A stretch of DNA of 24,088 nt from an uncultured Alphaproteobacteria bacterium (GCA_947305255.1 CAMZDE010000012.1:1-24088); one strand, 5' to 3'; shown: positions 1-7,589, counted from the stretch's first letter. Notes: a model not told the origin generated them from the sequence alone. Translations and numbers: made by a program.

Positions 1-6
1 TTTTTG

Positions 7-58
7 TTCTTTTTACCCCCCGCGCCACTTCGTGGCCCTCTCCCCCCATGGGGGCGAA
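7..58. repeat. Dispersed hairpin repeat, copy A
   Basis: A T-rich lead-in is followed by a C-run, a hairpin GCCAC-TTC-GTGGC (24-36), the segment CCTCTCCCCCC, a G-run and GGCGAA. The same order of blocks recurs at 188-242. The hairpin arms differ between the copies on both sides, so base pairing is kept. Confidence 0.65.
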
Positions 59-187
59 TTTGCGGGGCGACGAACCTAGTCTTGCACCATCCGGCTTCTT
101 GTCGCGGGGCTGGAAATAATTCTGCCCCAACGGGGAAGTGGATTGTGACGTTAGTCACAAGACGAAGGGGGTCCGCCCTTCGCGTTC

Positions 188-242
188 TCTCTTTTTCACC
201 CCCCGCTCCGGCTTCGCCGGCCCTCTCCCCCCGTGGGGGCGA
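188..242. repeat. Dispersed hairpin repeat, copy B
   Basis: Second copy of the element at 7-58. Its hairpin is CCGGC-TTC-GCCGG (208-220), again followed by CCTCTCCCCCC, a G-run and GGCGAA. A fragment of the distal half (CCCCGCGGGGGCGAA) is seen at 460-474. The layout resembles REP-type or other small non-autonomous repeats. No transposase is present in the window. Confidence 0.65.
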
Positions 243-478
243 ATGTGCCGTGCGCCGTCCCCGGTTTTGGGCGATGGGGCTTTTGTTCCCCCCCGCGACT
301 TTTCTTTGGGGGGTGTACCGTGCCACCCCCAAAACTTTTGGTGGGGAACCGGTCTCAGCCCCATCCAGTTTTCCCACCAGACGGGCCGATTCCCCATACC
401 CCGAATGTTAATTACCGTTTTTATCGGCAACCACATCCGGAAACTGTTTTTTCATTCCACCCCGCGGGGGCGAACCTT

Positions 479-937
479 TTACCACATTGCTTCGAACAAG
501 GCGGCGCGAAAACCATCTGTGTTCGATGCAACTGCACTGCCACATGCCGCTGTACAGCCCGAATCACAATCAGATTCGGCCGTCGCACCGGTATATTGTT
601 GCAACAATATCCAATATGATGATGGGCCGCTTTCATACCCCAATGCCGTCACAGGCCACATTCTGCACCAACAATATGTGCCTGAATCTTCCGCGTTTGT
701 GTACAGGTTTGTTATCGGCGATTTTACCGTCCCAGATATGTCGTTACAGGCCGCTTCGCCGGTTATGGTTTTGTAATCAAATTCAACCTTCCACGTTTTG
801 GTCGCGTTATACGGTGTTGATGTTCCGTTAACGTCGTGTTTCAAAACAATAATGTATGTGTTGTCTTTGACGCAGACATCAACGCCAAACGCCAACATCG
901 GTATAAAACATAAAATTGTGATGATAAATTTTTTCAT
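479..937 (-). CDS. Small secreted Cys-rich protein, unknown function
   Basis: A 152-residue protein with a clear signal peptide: a lysine pair, a hydrophobic stretch and a likely cleavage after about residue 18 (AFG|VD). The mature part carries about ten cysteines, clustered in the last third (YCWCRM, SDCDSGCTAAC), which suggests disulfides outside the cytoplasm. I recognise no domain. The start is supported by an AAAGGGAAAAC ribosome binding site directly upstream. The same motif precedes the proposed true start of the neighbour at 2088. It lies 24 bases downstream of that larger Cys-rich gene, same strand, so the two probably form one transcript, and its expression may then follow the promoter at 2111-2140. 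A role at the cell surface is inference from the signal peptide and context only. Confidence 0.75.
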   Translation of the reverse strand: MKKFIITILCFIPMLAFGVDVCVKDNTYIIVLKHDVNGTSTPYNATKTWKVEFDYKTITGEAACNDISGTVKSPITNLYTNAEDSGTYCWCRMWPVTALGYESGPSSYWILLQQYTGATAESDCDSGCTAACGSAVASNTDGFRAALFEAMW

Positions 938-961
938 TTTGTTTTCCCTTTGTTTTTTGTG

Positions 962-2014
962 TCACCTGGGGGTTTCCCATTCCAGTGTGTGATACGCCGT
1001 TCCCCCCACATCCAGCATTATCGCCGATTCATTCGTTTGCCCCGGCACCAGATTTACATAACAGACATCGTTACCTATCTTGACATTCAATGATGGTGTT
1101 ATCTGTTTCGTTGACCATAATGGCAATATCAACCCAGTCGATGTGCGTAATGTCGTCGCACCCGCCGTACATAATGATGCGCATGTGCCGACACCTGTTA
1201 ATTGACCAGAACCAGCGCAAAAATCAACACACGTTGACCCGTTTGTATCCAGACGGCATCCGTCCATATCGGCATTTAATACGTAATCTGCACTGGGGCA
1301 CGCGCCGTTCGTTTGTGTCGCAAATGTCGCCGTATCAACATTCAAATTTTTGTAATTTGTTGGGCAATTGCCGCGGGCATATGCGGTGCAAGATGTTCGA
1401 TTTGATGAATATCCATTCGTGCAAACCACCGGTGCCGGTCCCAAAGTATACGAATTTAATATTTCAAATTGTGACGGCAAAGCGACTGCATTTAACGAAT
1501 TTGGACACGTACCATTTGATGTCGTTGATTTCAACGATGTATTCGGCATATTTATCATTACATTGCCAGATGAACATACGCCTTGGGTATATGTGCGGCA
1601 TGACGACCCGTCAATCGAATAGCCATTATTACAGACCTTGCGCTCTGGGCCCGTGGTATATGAATTTAATATTTCAAATTGTGATGGTAATGTGACAACA
1701 ACATATGCATTATCAGCACACGTTCCCCCAGATGTCGTCGATTTGAACGTTGTTCGCGATGTATCAATCATTATATTTCCCGAAGAACACACGCCACGTG
1801 AATATGTTCGGCACGCCGAACCATCAATCGAATAACCATTATTGCATACTGTGCGCGCCGGCCCACGTAATTCAGCCGCACGCGAATCGAAAAACGCGGC
1901 GAAACAAATCACGGTCGCGGCCAAAATCGATTCGTATATTTTATTTGTTCGATGGAAATTTTTTTTGGCGCATAAAAACGAACGCCCCGAATCGCACGCG
2001 CTATGCGCGTGCAA
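962..2014 (-). CDS. Cys-rich secreted repeat protein, body out of frame with its likely start
   Basis: This open frame gives 350 residues if read from a TTG at 2014, but that TTG has no ribosome binding site. A hydrophobic segment (about residues 29-42) followed by SRAAE looks like a signal peptide. Then come two near-identical repeats of about 70 residues (51-121 and 122-191, each starting GP..VCNNGYSIDGS) and a diverged third (192-253), then a Cys-rich tail. The repeats contain conserved Cys and the block LPSQFEILNSYT. The better start is the ATG at 2088, with a strong ribosome binding site and promoter. Between that ATG and this frame lies an (AG)15 tract, and with 15 units the frames do not join. 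One unit fewer, or two more, would fuse them into about 374 residues. I call it a phase-variable exported protein of unknown function; a decayed gene or a miscounted repeat are the alternatives. Confidence 0.7.
   Translation of the reverse strand: MHAHSACDSGRSFLCAKKNFHRTNKIYESILAATVICFAAFFDSRAAELRGPARTVCNNGYSIDGSACRTYSRGVCSSGNIMIDTSRTTFKSTTSGGTCADNAYVVVTLPSQFEILNSYTTGPERKVCNNGYSIDGSSCRTYTQGVCSSGNVMINMPNTSLKSTTSNGTCPNSLNAVALPSQFEILNSYTLGPAPVVCTNGYSSNRTSCTAYARGNCPTNYKNLNVDTATFATQTNGACPSADYVLNADMDGCRLDTNGSTCVDFCAGSGQLTGVGTCASLCTAGATTLRTSTGLILPLWSTKQITPSLNVKIGNDVCYVNLVPGQTNESAIMLDVGGTAYHTLEWETPR
1256..1864 (-). repeat. Tandem coding repeats, about 210 bp each
   Basis: Three head-to-tail units within the Cys-rich gene: 1652-1864, 1442-1651 and a diverged 1256-1441. 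An almost identical plus-strand stretch (GAATTTAATATTTCAAATTG) occurs at 1452 and 1662, exactly 210 bases apart. The first two units are much closer to each other than to the third, which suggests recent duplication or gene conversion. Confidence 0.85.
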
Positions 2015-2019
2015 ACTGG

Positions 2020-2088
<69 letters not shown>

Positions 2089-2110
2089 TTTATGTTTTCC
2101 CTTTTTTCCT

Positions 2111-2140
2111 ATGATAATAAATTATCGTCGCAAATGTCAA
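2111..2140 (-). promoter_or_regulatory. Sigma-70-type promoter of the phase-variable unit
   Basis: Minus-strand -35 TTGACA (2140-2135), 18-base spacer, -10 TATCAT (2116-2111). The predicted transcript starts near 2104, giving a leader of about 16 bases that contains the ribosome binding site of the ATG at 2088. This supports that ATG over the TTG at 2014. No clear terminator separates this promoter from the efflux operon ending at 2150, so read-through is possible. Confidence 0.7.
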
Positions 2141-2149
2141 ATTGATTTT

Positions 2150-3367
2150 TTATTCGTAACGCAAACTGTCAATCGGGTTCAATTTTGCCGCTTTGATTGC
2201 CGGCATCACACCAGATACCAAACCGACCACGACCGCCACAGATATCGATACGACAACCGGCCAAATGCTGAACGGAACATTGTATTCTAATATAAATCGA
2301 CCGACGCCTTGGGATAATCCAACACCCAACACCAAACCAAACATAGAGCCGATAAACGATATCATTATCGATTCAGACAAAAATTGTGTGACTATGGTGC
2401 TTTCTTGGGCGCCGATTGCCTTACGAATGCCGATTTCACGAGTACGTTCTGCGACCGATACCAACATCATATTCATAATACCAATCGAACCAACCAACAA
2501 AGACACCGCCGCAATCGCAACCAATAGTAATGTCAAATAACTGCTGACCGTGTTCATGGTTTCCATAACCTGTTTCATATCTGTGATTTGGAAATCGTCA
2601 TCATCAGTTTCTTTTAATTTGTGGCGTTCCCGCAACAGCGCAGTTATCTGGTCCGACACGACATTGTTGTCCGCATCTTGGTATAATTTCAGCGATATCA
2701 TTTGCACTGCATTTGGAAAACGCGACCCAGTGATGCGCTTTTTCAGCGTCGTAATCGGAACGATTATCATATCGTCTTGGGACGCCATACCCGAATCACC
2801 TTTGGCCCGCGTCACACCAATAATAGTCAACGGCGTATTGCGAACACGAATTATTTCACCAACTGGATTTTTGGGCAATCCTAACTCTTCGGCCGTATCT
2901 GGGCCGATGACCGCGTATGTTGACGCGTTGCGAACCGCAGACGTATCGAAAAACGAACCGTATTCCATTTCTATATTTTGAACAATCGTGTATCCAGGAT
3001 AAACACCAACAACTGATGTCGCCCAATTCTTGTTCCCATAGACCGCTTGGGCCGAACTATTTTCCGTAGGTGACACCGCTGCAACGTCAGGCAATTTTGC
3101 CAAAGCATCCACGTCATTCATCGTCAATGTCATACGGTTTCCCATACGGACGCCCGCACTTTGCGCCGCACCTGCGCGAATCATTATCGTGTTGGTGCCC
3201 AGTGATGAAAATTGGTCTGTGATTGATTGCTGAACCGTTTCGCCAACCGCGACCATTATCACAACCGCCATAATCCCGATGACTATGCCCAACACAGTCA
3301 AAAAAGACCGCATTTTGTTGCCGCTGATTGACAGCCAAGATTCATGCGCGATATCGTAAAGTGTCAT
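2150..3367 (-). CDS. MacB-type ABC transporter permease
   Basis: A 405-residue integral membrane subunit of a tripartite exporter. It has the MacB/FtsX layout: an N-terminal membrane helix (about residues 20-42, after the conserved NKMRSFLTVLGIVIG), a large periplasmic domain (about 45-270), and three C-terminal helices with the family segment ERTREIGIRKAIGA between them. It ends in the typical PIDSLRYE. Its start overlaps the stop of the ATPase gene by 4 bases (ATGA), so translation is coupled. Unlike Escherichia coli MacB, the ATPase is not fused to it. It should work with the ATPase, the membrane-fusion protein and the TolC-like channel just upstream to move a substrate out across both membranes by mechanotransmission. 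The substrate (drug, peptide, lipid or secreted protein) cannot be told from sequence. Confidence 0.92.
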   Translation of the reverse strand: MTLYDIAHESWLSISGNKMRSFLTVLGIVIGIMAVVIMVAVGETVQQSITDQFSSLGTNTIMIRAGAAQSAGVRMGNRMTLTMNDVDALAKLPDVAAVSPTENSSAQAVYGNKNWATSVVGVYPGYTIVQNIEMEYGSFFDTSAVRNASTYAVIGPDTAEELGLPKNPVGEIIRVRNTPLTIIGVTRAKGDSGMASQDDMIIVPITTLKKRITGSRFPNAVQMISLKLYQDADNNVVSDQITALLRERHKLKETDDDDFQITDMKQVMETMNTVSSYLTLLLVAIAAVSLLVGSIGIMNMMLVSVAERTREIGIRKAIGAQESTIVTQFLSESIMISFIGSMFGLVLGVGLSQGVGRFILEYNVPFSIWPVVVSISVAVVVGLVSGVMPAIKAAKLNPIDSLRYE

Positions 3368-4110
3368 TTTTTGTGCGCCCTTTGTTCAGATTTTATCAAC
3401 ACCGATTCACTCTTTGGAACCGGCCCGTCATAGGTTATATGTCCGTCGTATATATGAATCACACGGTTTGCATAGCCTGCTATTTCAAATTCGTGCGTAA
3501 TCATAACTATCGTAATGCCCATATCGCGATTTAATTTTTTGAAAAAACCTAATATTTCATTTCCCATTTTAGAATCCAATGCGCCTGTCGGTTCGTCTGC
3601 CAAAATAATTTTCGGGTCGCCTGCCAAAGCACGCGCAATCGCGACGCGCTGTTTCATACCGCCGGAAAGTTGTGTCGGCAGATATGTTTCAAATTTTTCC
3701 AAGCCCACTAATTTCAGCATTTCCCGCGCACGGGTTTCACGTTCGTTCATCGGCAGACCGCGATACATCAGCGGCAACATAACATTATCTAGGATATTGC
3801 GTTTTGGCAGCAAATTAAAATTCTGGAAAACAAAGCCGATGTATTCATTCCTGACGCGCGCTAAATCGTCCGGCGTCAACGTTGTGATATCTTTGCCGTA
3901 TAATTCATATTTACCGCTGGTCGCCGTATCCAATGCACCAATAATGTTCATACACGTCGATTTCCCAGACCCCGACGGTCCCATAATTGCAACAAATTCC
4001 CCAGGCATCACATCAAACGTGTTATCAAATAAAACCTGCTGTTGACCGCCAATTTCCAGCGGATACGTCTTGCAGATTTTTTTCATAGAAATAATCGGCG
4101 TCTTTTTCAT
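3364..4110 (-). CDS. MacB/LolD-type ABC transporter ATPase
   Basis: A 248-residue cytoplasmic nucleotide-binding subunit. Walker A is GPSGSGKST (44-52), the Q-loop Gln is near 96 (FVFQNFNLLP), the signature is LSGGMKQR (148-155), and Walker B is ILADEPT followed by GALD (169-178). The switch His lies in MITHE. The signature has Met where most relatives have Gln, a mild deviation. Family knowledge: these subunits dimerise, bind ATP and drive conformational change in a four-helix permease. It sits between the membrane-fusion gene (gap 14 bases) and the permease gene (4-base overlap), so partner assignment is firm. The start at 4110 is the only ATG ahead of the conserved N-terminus; its ribosome binding site is weak, consistent with coupling to the upstream gene. 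Confidence 0.95.
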   Translation of the reverse strand: MKKTPIISMKKICKTYPLEIGGQQQVLFDNTFDVMPGEFVAIMGPSGSGKSTCMNIIGALDTATSGKYELYGKDITTLTPDDLARVRNEYIGFVFQNFNLLPKRNILDNVMLPLMYRGLPMNERETRAREMLKLVGLEKFETYLPTQLSGGMKQRVAIARALAGDPKIILADEPTGALDSKMGNEILGFFKKLNRDMGITIVMITHEFEIAGYANRVIHIYDGHITYDGPVPKSESVLIKSEQRAHKK

Positions 4111-4124
4111 ATTAAATCGCCCTA

Positions 4125-5315
4125 TTAACGCGGTCCTGCCCCTGGCGCACCACCGGCCGGTCCGCCACCATTACGCCGTGTTGAAGATTTTGATTTAGAT
4201 TCTTGACCGACATATCCAACTATGATTTTATCGCCGTCCATAACTTCATCAGAAATAATCTGGGTTTCAGTCGCCGTCACCAAACCTTTGTCATATTTCA
4301 CAAACACAACATCATTGTCGCGCTTAACCGCCAAATGGCTATTCGGTGTCACATCTGCATTCGGCACATCAACAATACCATCAAACGACCGCAATAAAAA
4401 TGCAGAATTTTGCGCTTTCCATGCATCATTTGCCGCCGCAATTATAATCGTCACAAACGCAGTCATCCCTGGCATAAGGCGCAAATCAGAATTATCAACA
4501 TCAATGACCACCGTATAAACAACAACATTCGAAGTCATCGTTGGCGACAAACGAATTTGACGCACCGAACCAACAAATTTCTGCTTTGGATACGCGTCCA
4601 CAGTGAACGTCACGGCCTGCCCTTCTTTGATAACGCCAATATCCGCCTCTGACACAGATGTTTCAATTTGCATCTTGGTTAAATCTTCGGCGATTTCGAA
4701 CAAATCTGGCGTTTGGAACGACGCAGCCACAGTTTGTCCTTTGTCCACTTTGCGCGAAATGACCGTCCCATCAACCGGCGAAGTAATCGTTGCGTATCCC
4801 AAATTAGTTACCGCGCGATCATATTGCGATTGCATACGTTTGACCGATTGAACGGCCTGTTCGTACGTTGACAAAGCCTTTTCCATTTCTGCGCGCGAAA
4901 TAAAGTCAGAATCGTATAACGTTTTGTTTCTTTCATAATCATTTTTCGCCAAACTTAATTGAGATTTTGCCGATTCCAACGACGCTTTGGCTTCGTCCAC
5001 AGACGCCTGTAACACAGACGGTTCAATCTTTAACAATAAATCGCCCTGCTTTACTTTGGAATTATAATCAACATATAACTCTTCGATTGTCCCCGACACC
5101 TGAGAACCAACATTAACAGTATTCACCGGCATAATTTCGCCCGTCGCAGTCACAGTCTGGGAAATATCACCACGCGTCACATCGACCGTCACATATTTTT
5201 TTGCTGCTTTTGCTTTCTGGCCCATGCCGCACGCAAACACACATACAACGACAATCAACGCCAATGCCGTCAACCATTTATGACGTAAAACCCAATATTT
5301 TTTCTTTTTATTCAT
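4125..5315 (-). CDS. Periplasmic membrane-fusion protein (HlyD/MacA family)
   Basis: I place the start at 5315 (MNKKKKYWVLRHK), 396 residues, because a strong AAGGAGGG site lies just upstream; an ATG 57 bases further upstream has none. A basic N-terminus and one membrane helix (about residues 15-30) anchor it in the inner membrane. Then come the barrel-sandwich half-motif (GTIEELYVDYNSKVKQGDLL), a long alpha-helical hairpin rich in Ala, Ser and Lys (roughly 90-165), the second lipoyl half and beta-barrel domains. The C-terminus is Gly/Pro-rich and disordered. The protein links the permease to the outer-membrane channel. Its start overlaps the stop of the tolC-like gene by 8 bases, so all four genes form one operon. 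Confidence 0.9.
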   Translation of the reverse strand: MNKKKKYWVLRHKWLTALALIVVVCVFACGMGQKAKAAKKYVTVDVTRGDISQTVTATGEIMPVNTVNVGSQVSGTIEELYVDYNSKVKQGDLLLKIEPSVLQASVDEAKASLESAKSQLSLAKNDYERNKTLYDSDFISRAEMEKALSTYEQAVQSVKRMQSQYDRAVTNLGYATITSPVDGTVISRKVDKGQTVAASFQTPDLFEIAEDLTKMQIETSVSEADIGVIKEGQAVTFTVDAYPKQKFVGSVRQIRLSPTMTSNVVVYTVVIDVDNSDLRLMPGMTAFVTIIIAAANDAWKAQNSAFLLRSFDGIVDVPNADVTPNSHLAVKRDNDVVFVKYDKGLVTATETQIISDEVMDGDKIIVGYVGQESKSKSSTRRNGGGPAGGAPGAGPR

Positions 5316-6636
5316 TCGTCCCTCCTTCCAATTCAGAACGCAAATCACCAATCGCCAGCGCAACCGCCGCACGTTTTACAAACAAATCATATTTCGCCGC
5401 ATTATGCTGTTTTTGTGCATCGACCAATTCAGATTGTGCTGTTTGCCAATCCAACATAGTGCTGCGCCCCACTTTATACATACCCGACGTCACACGTTCG
5501 CTTTCCGTTGCAGATTTCAATAACGCTTCGGTCTGCGTCAATACAGTGCGCGCTGTCTTGTAATTTTGATACGCCGAAAACACGTCCATCATCGCCGCAT
5601 TTGACGTTTGTTCTTCGTTATATTTTGCACGTTCATAGTCCGCTTCGGCGGCACGCAAACCATACATATTTGCAAATCCTGCAAATATTGGCATCGACGC
5701 ACGAATCCCAATTGAACCACTGGTTTTCCCAGAATCGCCACCGAACGAATTTTGATTTCCTGAATCATCCCACGAAATCGACCCAGATGCCGAAATCGAC
5801 GGCAAATTTTTCAGGAAAGAACTATTCCGTTTATGCCACGCCGCATCTTTGTTCGCACGCGCCTTTAACAAATCAGGTCTTTTTTCACGTGCAATTTCAA
5901 TCAATTCGTCGATGCTTTCGCTTTCTGCATCACTGCCAAAAGACGACGACATATCGGCGATTTTTATTTCTTGGTCGGCCGGAAAAGATAATTTAGTCAA
6001 CAATGTTGCACGTGCAATTTCACGATTGTTCTTTGCACGTTCCAGTGATAATTTTGACGACGCCAATGTGGTTTCAGATTTATACACGTCCGCTTTGGCA
6101 ACCGCACCCGCCTTAAACTTTTTCGACGCAGTATCATATGCTGTTTTGGCCACCGTCAAAGCAGATTCGGCCGCCCCCACATCGGCATCAGCCTTTAATA
6201 ATTCATAATACGAACCCACTAATCCATAAACAAAATTTTGCACAGTTTCACTATAATCAAATCCGGCGGCACGATACATTTCAATCATATAATTCATATC
6301 GGCCGTTCGTTTCCCGAAATCAAAAATCAAATACGAAGCCGAAATCGAAGCACCATACGACCAATCGCCCCACTGTTTATTTCTATAATTTTTATTTGCG
6401 GATGCAGACGCCGAAACATTTGGCAAATAATTGGCATAGCCTGCATTTTTATTAAACCGCGACGATTGCAACGATTGATATGCCGCCGCCGTTTGTGGAT
6501 TACGACATAAACCTAATTCAATAACGTCTTGCAGGGATTGTTCGCCGTCCGGCACAACACGCATGGTCGCACAATCATCCGCCCCAAACGCAATCACGGG
6601 ACTTAGCGCGACCAAAACAGCCAATAATTTTTTCAT
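5308..6636 (-). CDS. TolC-family outer-membrane efflux channel
   Basis: A 442-residue exported protein with a signal peptide (about residues 1-18, ending AFG). It contains two OEP-type repeats typical of TolC: long helical segments (AYQSLQSSR...AGYANYLPNVSAS and KDAAWHKRNSSFLKNLPSISASGSI) alternating with beta strands. The conserved pairs YLPNVSAS and NLPSISAS mark the two strand-helix turns. In the family, trimers form the outer-membrane barrel and periplasmic tunnel. It is the first gene of the operon, preceded by a good AGGGGGA site and its own promoter. Encoding a dedicated channel with the fusion protein and split MacB suggests a self-contained exporter instead of reliance on a general TolC. 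Confidence 0.92.
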   Translation of the reverse strand: MKKLLAVLVALSPVIAFGADDCATMRVVPDGEQSLQDVIELGLCRNPQTAAAYQSLQSSRFNKNAGYANYLPNVSASASANKNYRNKQWGDWSYGASISASYLIFDFGKRTADMNYMIEMYRAAGFDYSETVQNFVYGLVGSYYELLKADADVGAAESALTVAKTAYDTASKKFKAGAVAKADVYKSETTLASSKLSLERAKNNREIARATLLTKLSFPADQEIKIADMSSSFGSDAESESIDELIEIAREKRPDLLKARANKDAAWHKRNSSFLKNLPSISASGSISWDDSGNQNSFGGDSGKTSGSIGIRASMPIFAGFANMYGLRAAEADYERAKYNEEQTSNAAMMDVFSAYQNYKTARTVLTQTEALLKSATESERVTSGMYKVGRSTMLDWQTAQSELVDAQKQHNAAKYDLFVKRAAVALAIGDLRSELEGGTNE

Positions 6637-6674
6637 AAAATCCCCCTACATATAAACTATATATAACGAATTTT

Positions 6675-6703
6675 ATCCTATCAGAGATTTCGCAATTTGA
6701 CAA
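6675..6703 (-). promoter_or_regulatory. Promoter of the efflux operon
   Basis: Minus-strand -35 TTGTCA (6703-6698), 17-base spacer, -10 TAGGAT (6680-6675), start expected near 6668. The leader contains a short alternating AT run (TTATATATAG) before the AGGGGGA ribosome binding site; whether that binds a regulator cannot be judged. Confidence 0.6.
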
Positions 6704-6726
6704 CAAAAATATCATCCACACCGCAT

Positions 6727-6762
6727 AAAAAAATCCCGTTCATATATGGTTATGAACGGGAT
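6727..6762 (-). terminator. Intrinsic terminator after the coiled-coil surface gene
   Basis: A perfect 12-bp stem (6733-6744 with 6751-6762, arm ATCCCGTTCATA) with a 6-base loop, followed on the minus strand by six or more T (6732-6727). It lies 22 bases beyond the stop codon at 6784 and insulates the efflux operon promoter. Confidence 0.9.
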
Positions 6763-6783
6763 AAAAACGAATCGTTTTAATTT

Positions 6784-7329
6784 TCAGATACTTGATAATT
6801 CAACATTATTTACTGCCGCCCCAGTATCATCACCCCACGTTGTGAATACCGGAACTCTTTTTGAATCGGTGTATGTATATGCATCATCTGCTTGTCCTCT
6901 CGCATAGTCTTGCAAATCTGTAACAATTTGAGATATAACGTCATTAAATGCTTCATCTGATACTTTACTGTTTATATCAGATTGCAAATCTGATATATCG
7001 CCGCGTATACTCTCTGCTGTACCATCAACATATTCACCTAAGCCTTGTATGTCTGTATCAATTTTTGTATTCAATGTTTCATTCACTTTGTTCACCGCGG
7101 CGATCGCGTCGTTATAGGCACCCTTTACATATGCGGTTGTTGCAATATGTGTTTCATCGGCGACCGTCGGTTCCACGGTCACATATGGTGCATTATTGCT
7201 GGCACGTTTCACCGTTCCATCATTTGCCACCCGTGCCGGTGTATTGGTTTCAACATATGTGTATGCTGCATTTGCGCCAAACGGCAATATCGCGATTATT
7301 GCGATTGATAATAGTGTTCTTGTTGTCAT
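6784..7329 (-). CDS. Small exported coiled-coil surface protein, unknown function
   Basis: Start placed at 7329 (MTTRTLLSIA...), 181 residues, because an AAGGAG site sits 8 bases upstream; the longer open frame runs into the leader terminator. A classic signal peptide ends at ANA|AYTY. The mature protein is acidic and polar. Residues roughly 60-150 have heptad-like spacing (NKVNETLNTKIDTDIQGL, ESIRGDISDLQSDINSKV) predicting coiled coil, and the C-terminus is short and loop-like. There are no cysteines, unlike the secreted pair at 479-2014. I know no catalytic domain in it; it could be a surface or periplasmic structural protein, or a short relative of larger repeat adhesins. It is expressed behind a structured RNA leader with a terminator, so its level is probably conditional. 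Confidence 0.72.
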   Translation of the reverse strand: MTTRTLLSIAIIAILPFGANAAYTYVETNTPARVANDGTVKRASNNAPYVTVEPTVADETHIATTAYVKGAYNDAIAAVNKVNETLNTKIDTDIQGLGEYVDGTAESIRGDISDLQSDINSKVSDEAFNDVISQIVTDLQDYARGQADDAYTYTDSKRVPVFTTWGDDTGAAVNNVELSSI

Positions 7330-7359
7330 CGTTTCTTCTCCTTTTCTTGTTTTAACAAC

Positions 7360-7389
7360 AAAAAACCACCCATATACAAAAAGGTGGTT
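7360..7389 (-). terminator. Intrinsic terminator of the leader RNA
   Basis: Stem AACCACC (7389-7383) with GGTGGTT (7370-7364), followed by T-run 7365-7360. The first four bases of the 5' arm are shared with the alternative antiterminator stem CCTCCAACC (7394-7386), so the two structures exclude each other. Confidence 0.8.
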
Positions 7390-7540
7390 GGAGGCTAGAA
7401 ACAATTCGCATTGAAATTGTGTGCCTTATTCTATATATTCGGCAACCCTCCAACCATAATAGTCGGAGATTTTAACGTCTTCCATGGACGCAATGCGAAA
7501 AGGGCTTCTAGACCCCGTCGTGAAAACTCTTCACGACGTT
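7360..7540 (-). ncRNA. Structured leader RNA with antiterminator/terminator switch
   Basis: This non-coding stretch has its own promoter and ends in an intrinsic terminator 31 bases before the surface-protein start codon. In 5'-3' order on the minus strand: a 5' hairpin (CGTCGTGAA 7538-7530 with 7524-7516); a long-range stem made of CTAGAA (7511-7506) with TTCTAG (7400-7395) and TTCGCATTG (7499-7491) with CAATGCGAA (7413-7405); inside it three hairpins, A (CGTC 7490-7487 / GACG 7479-7476), B (CTCCGAC 7468-7462 / GTTGGAG 7454-7448) and C (TGCC 7444-7441 / GGCA 7425-7422). GGTTGGAGG (7455-7447) can instead pair with CCTCCAACC (7394-7386), which overlaps the 5' arm of the terminator. The layout is that of a riboswitch or attenuator, but it matches no class I can name. 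It could also act as a free small RNA. Confidence 0.7.
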
Positions 7541-7543
7541 AAG

Positions 7544-7573
7544 ATTTTATCACATTTGCACCCCTTGATGCAA
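7544..7573 (-). promoter_or_regulatory. Promoter of the leader RNA and surface gene
   Basis: Minus-strand -35 TTGCAT (7573-7568), 18-base spacer, -10 TAAAAT (7549-7544), predicted start 7540-7537, just at the first hairpin of the leader. Confidence 0.6.
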
Positions 7574-7589
7574 CTGTAAAAATTAAAAA

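Larger units (their letters stand above)
1..478. other. GC-rich non-coding region with hairpin repeats
   Basis: This stretch is visibly richer in G and C than the rest of the window and contains runs of C and G that form short palindromes. Several reading frames stay open by chance, but their translations are low-complexity (Pro, Gly, Arg, Trp), overlap each other on both strands, lack ribosome binding sites and match no family I know. I read it as intergenic repeat DNA downstream of the secreted-protein genes. It holds two full copies and one fragment of a dispersed element, a perfect 7-bp hairpin at 143-160 (stem TTGTGAC, loop GTTA), and an imperfect inverted repeat near 324-346. No convincing terminator for the genes ending at 479 is visible. 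Confidence 0.6.

Noticed and set aside
4..436. Open frames on both strands in the GC-rich first 440 bases
   Set aside because: Low-complexity translations without ribosome binding sites or family resemblance, overlapping hairpin repeats; best read as non-coding.
2012..2014. TTG as the true start of the Cys-rich repeat protein
   Set aside because: No ribosome binding site; the promoter and strong site belong to the ATG at 2088. Kept only as the boundary of the open frame.
7485..7540. tmRNA or 6S RNA identity for the leader RNA
   Set aside because: The encoded peptide does not resemble a proteolysis tag and there is no tRNA-like domain; the fold is not a single rod with a central bubble as in 6S RNA. 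It also sits directly upstream of a gene with a terminator switch.
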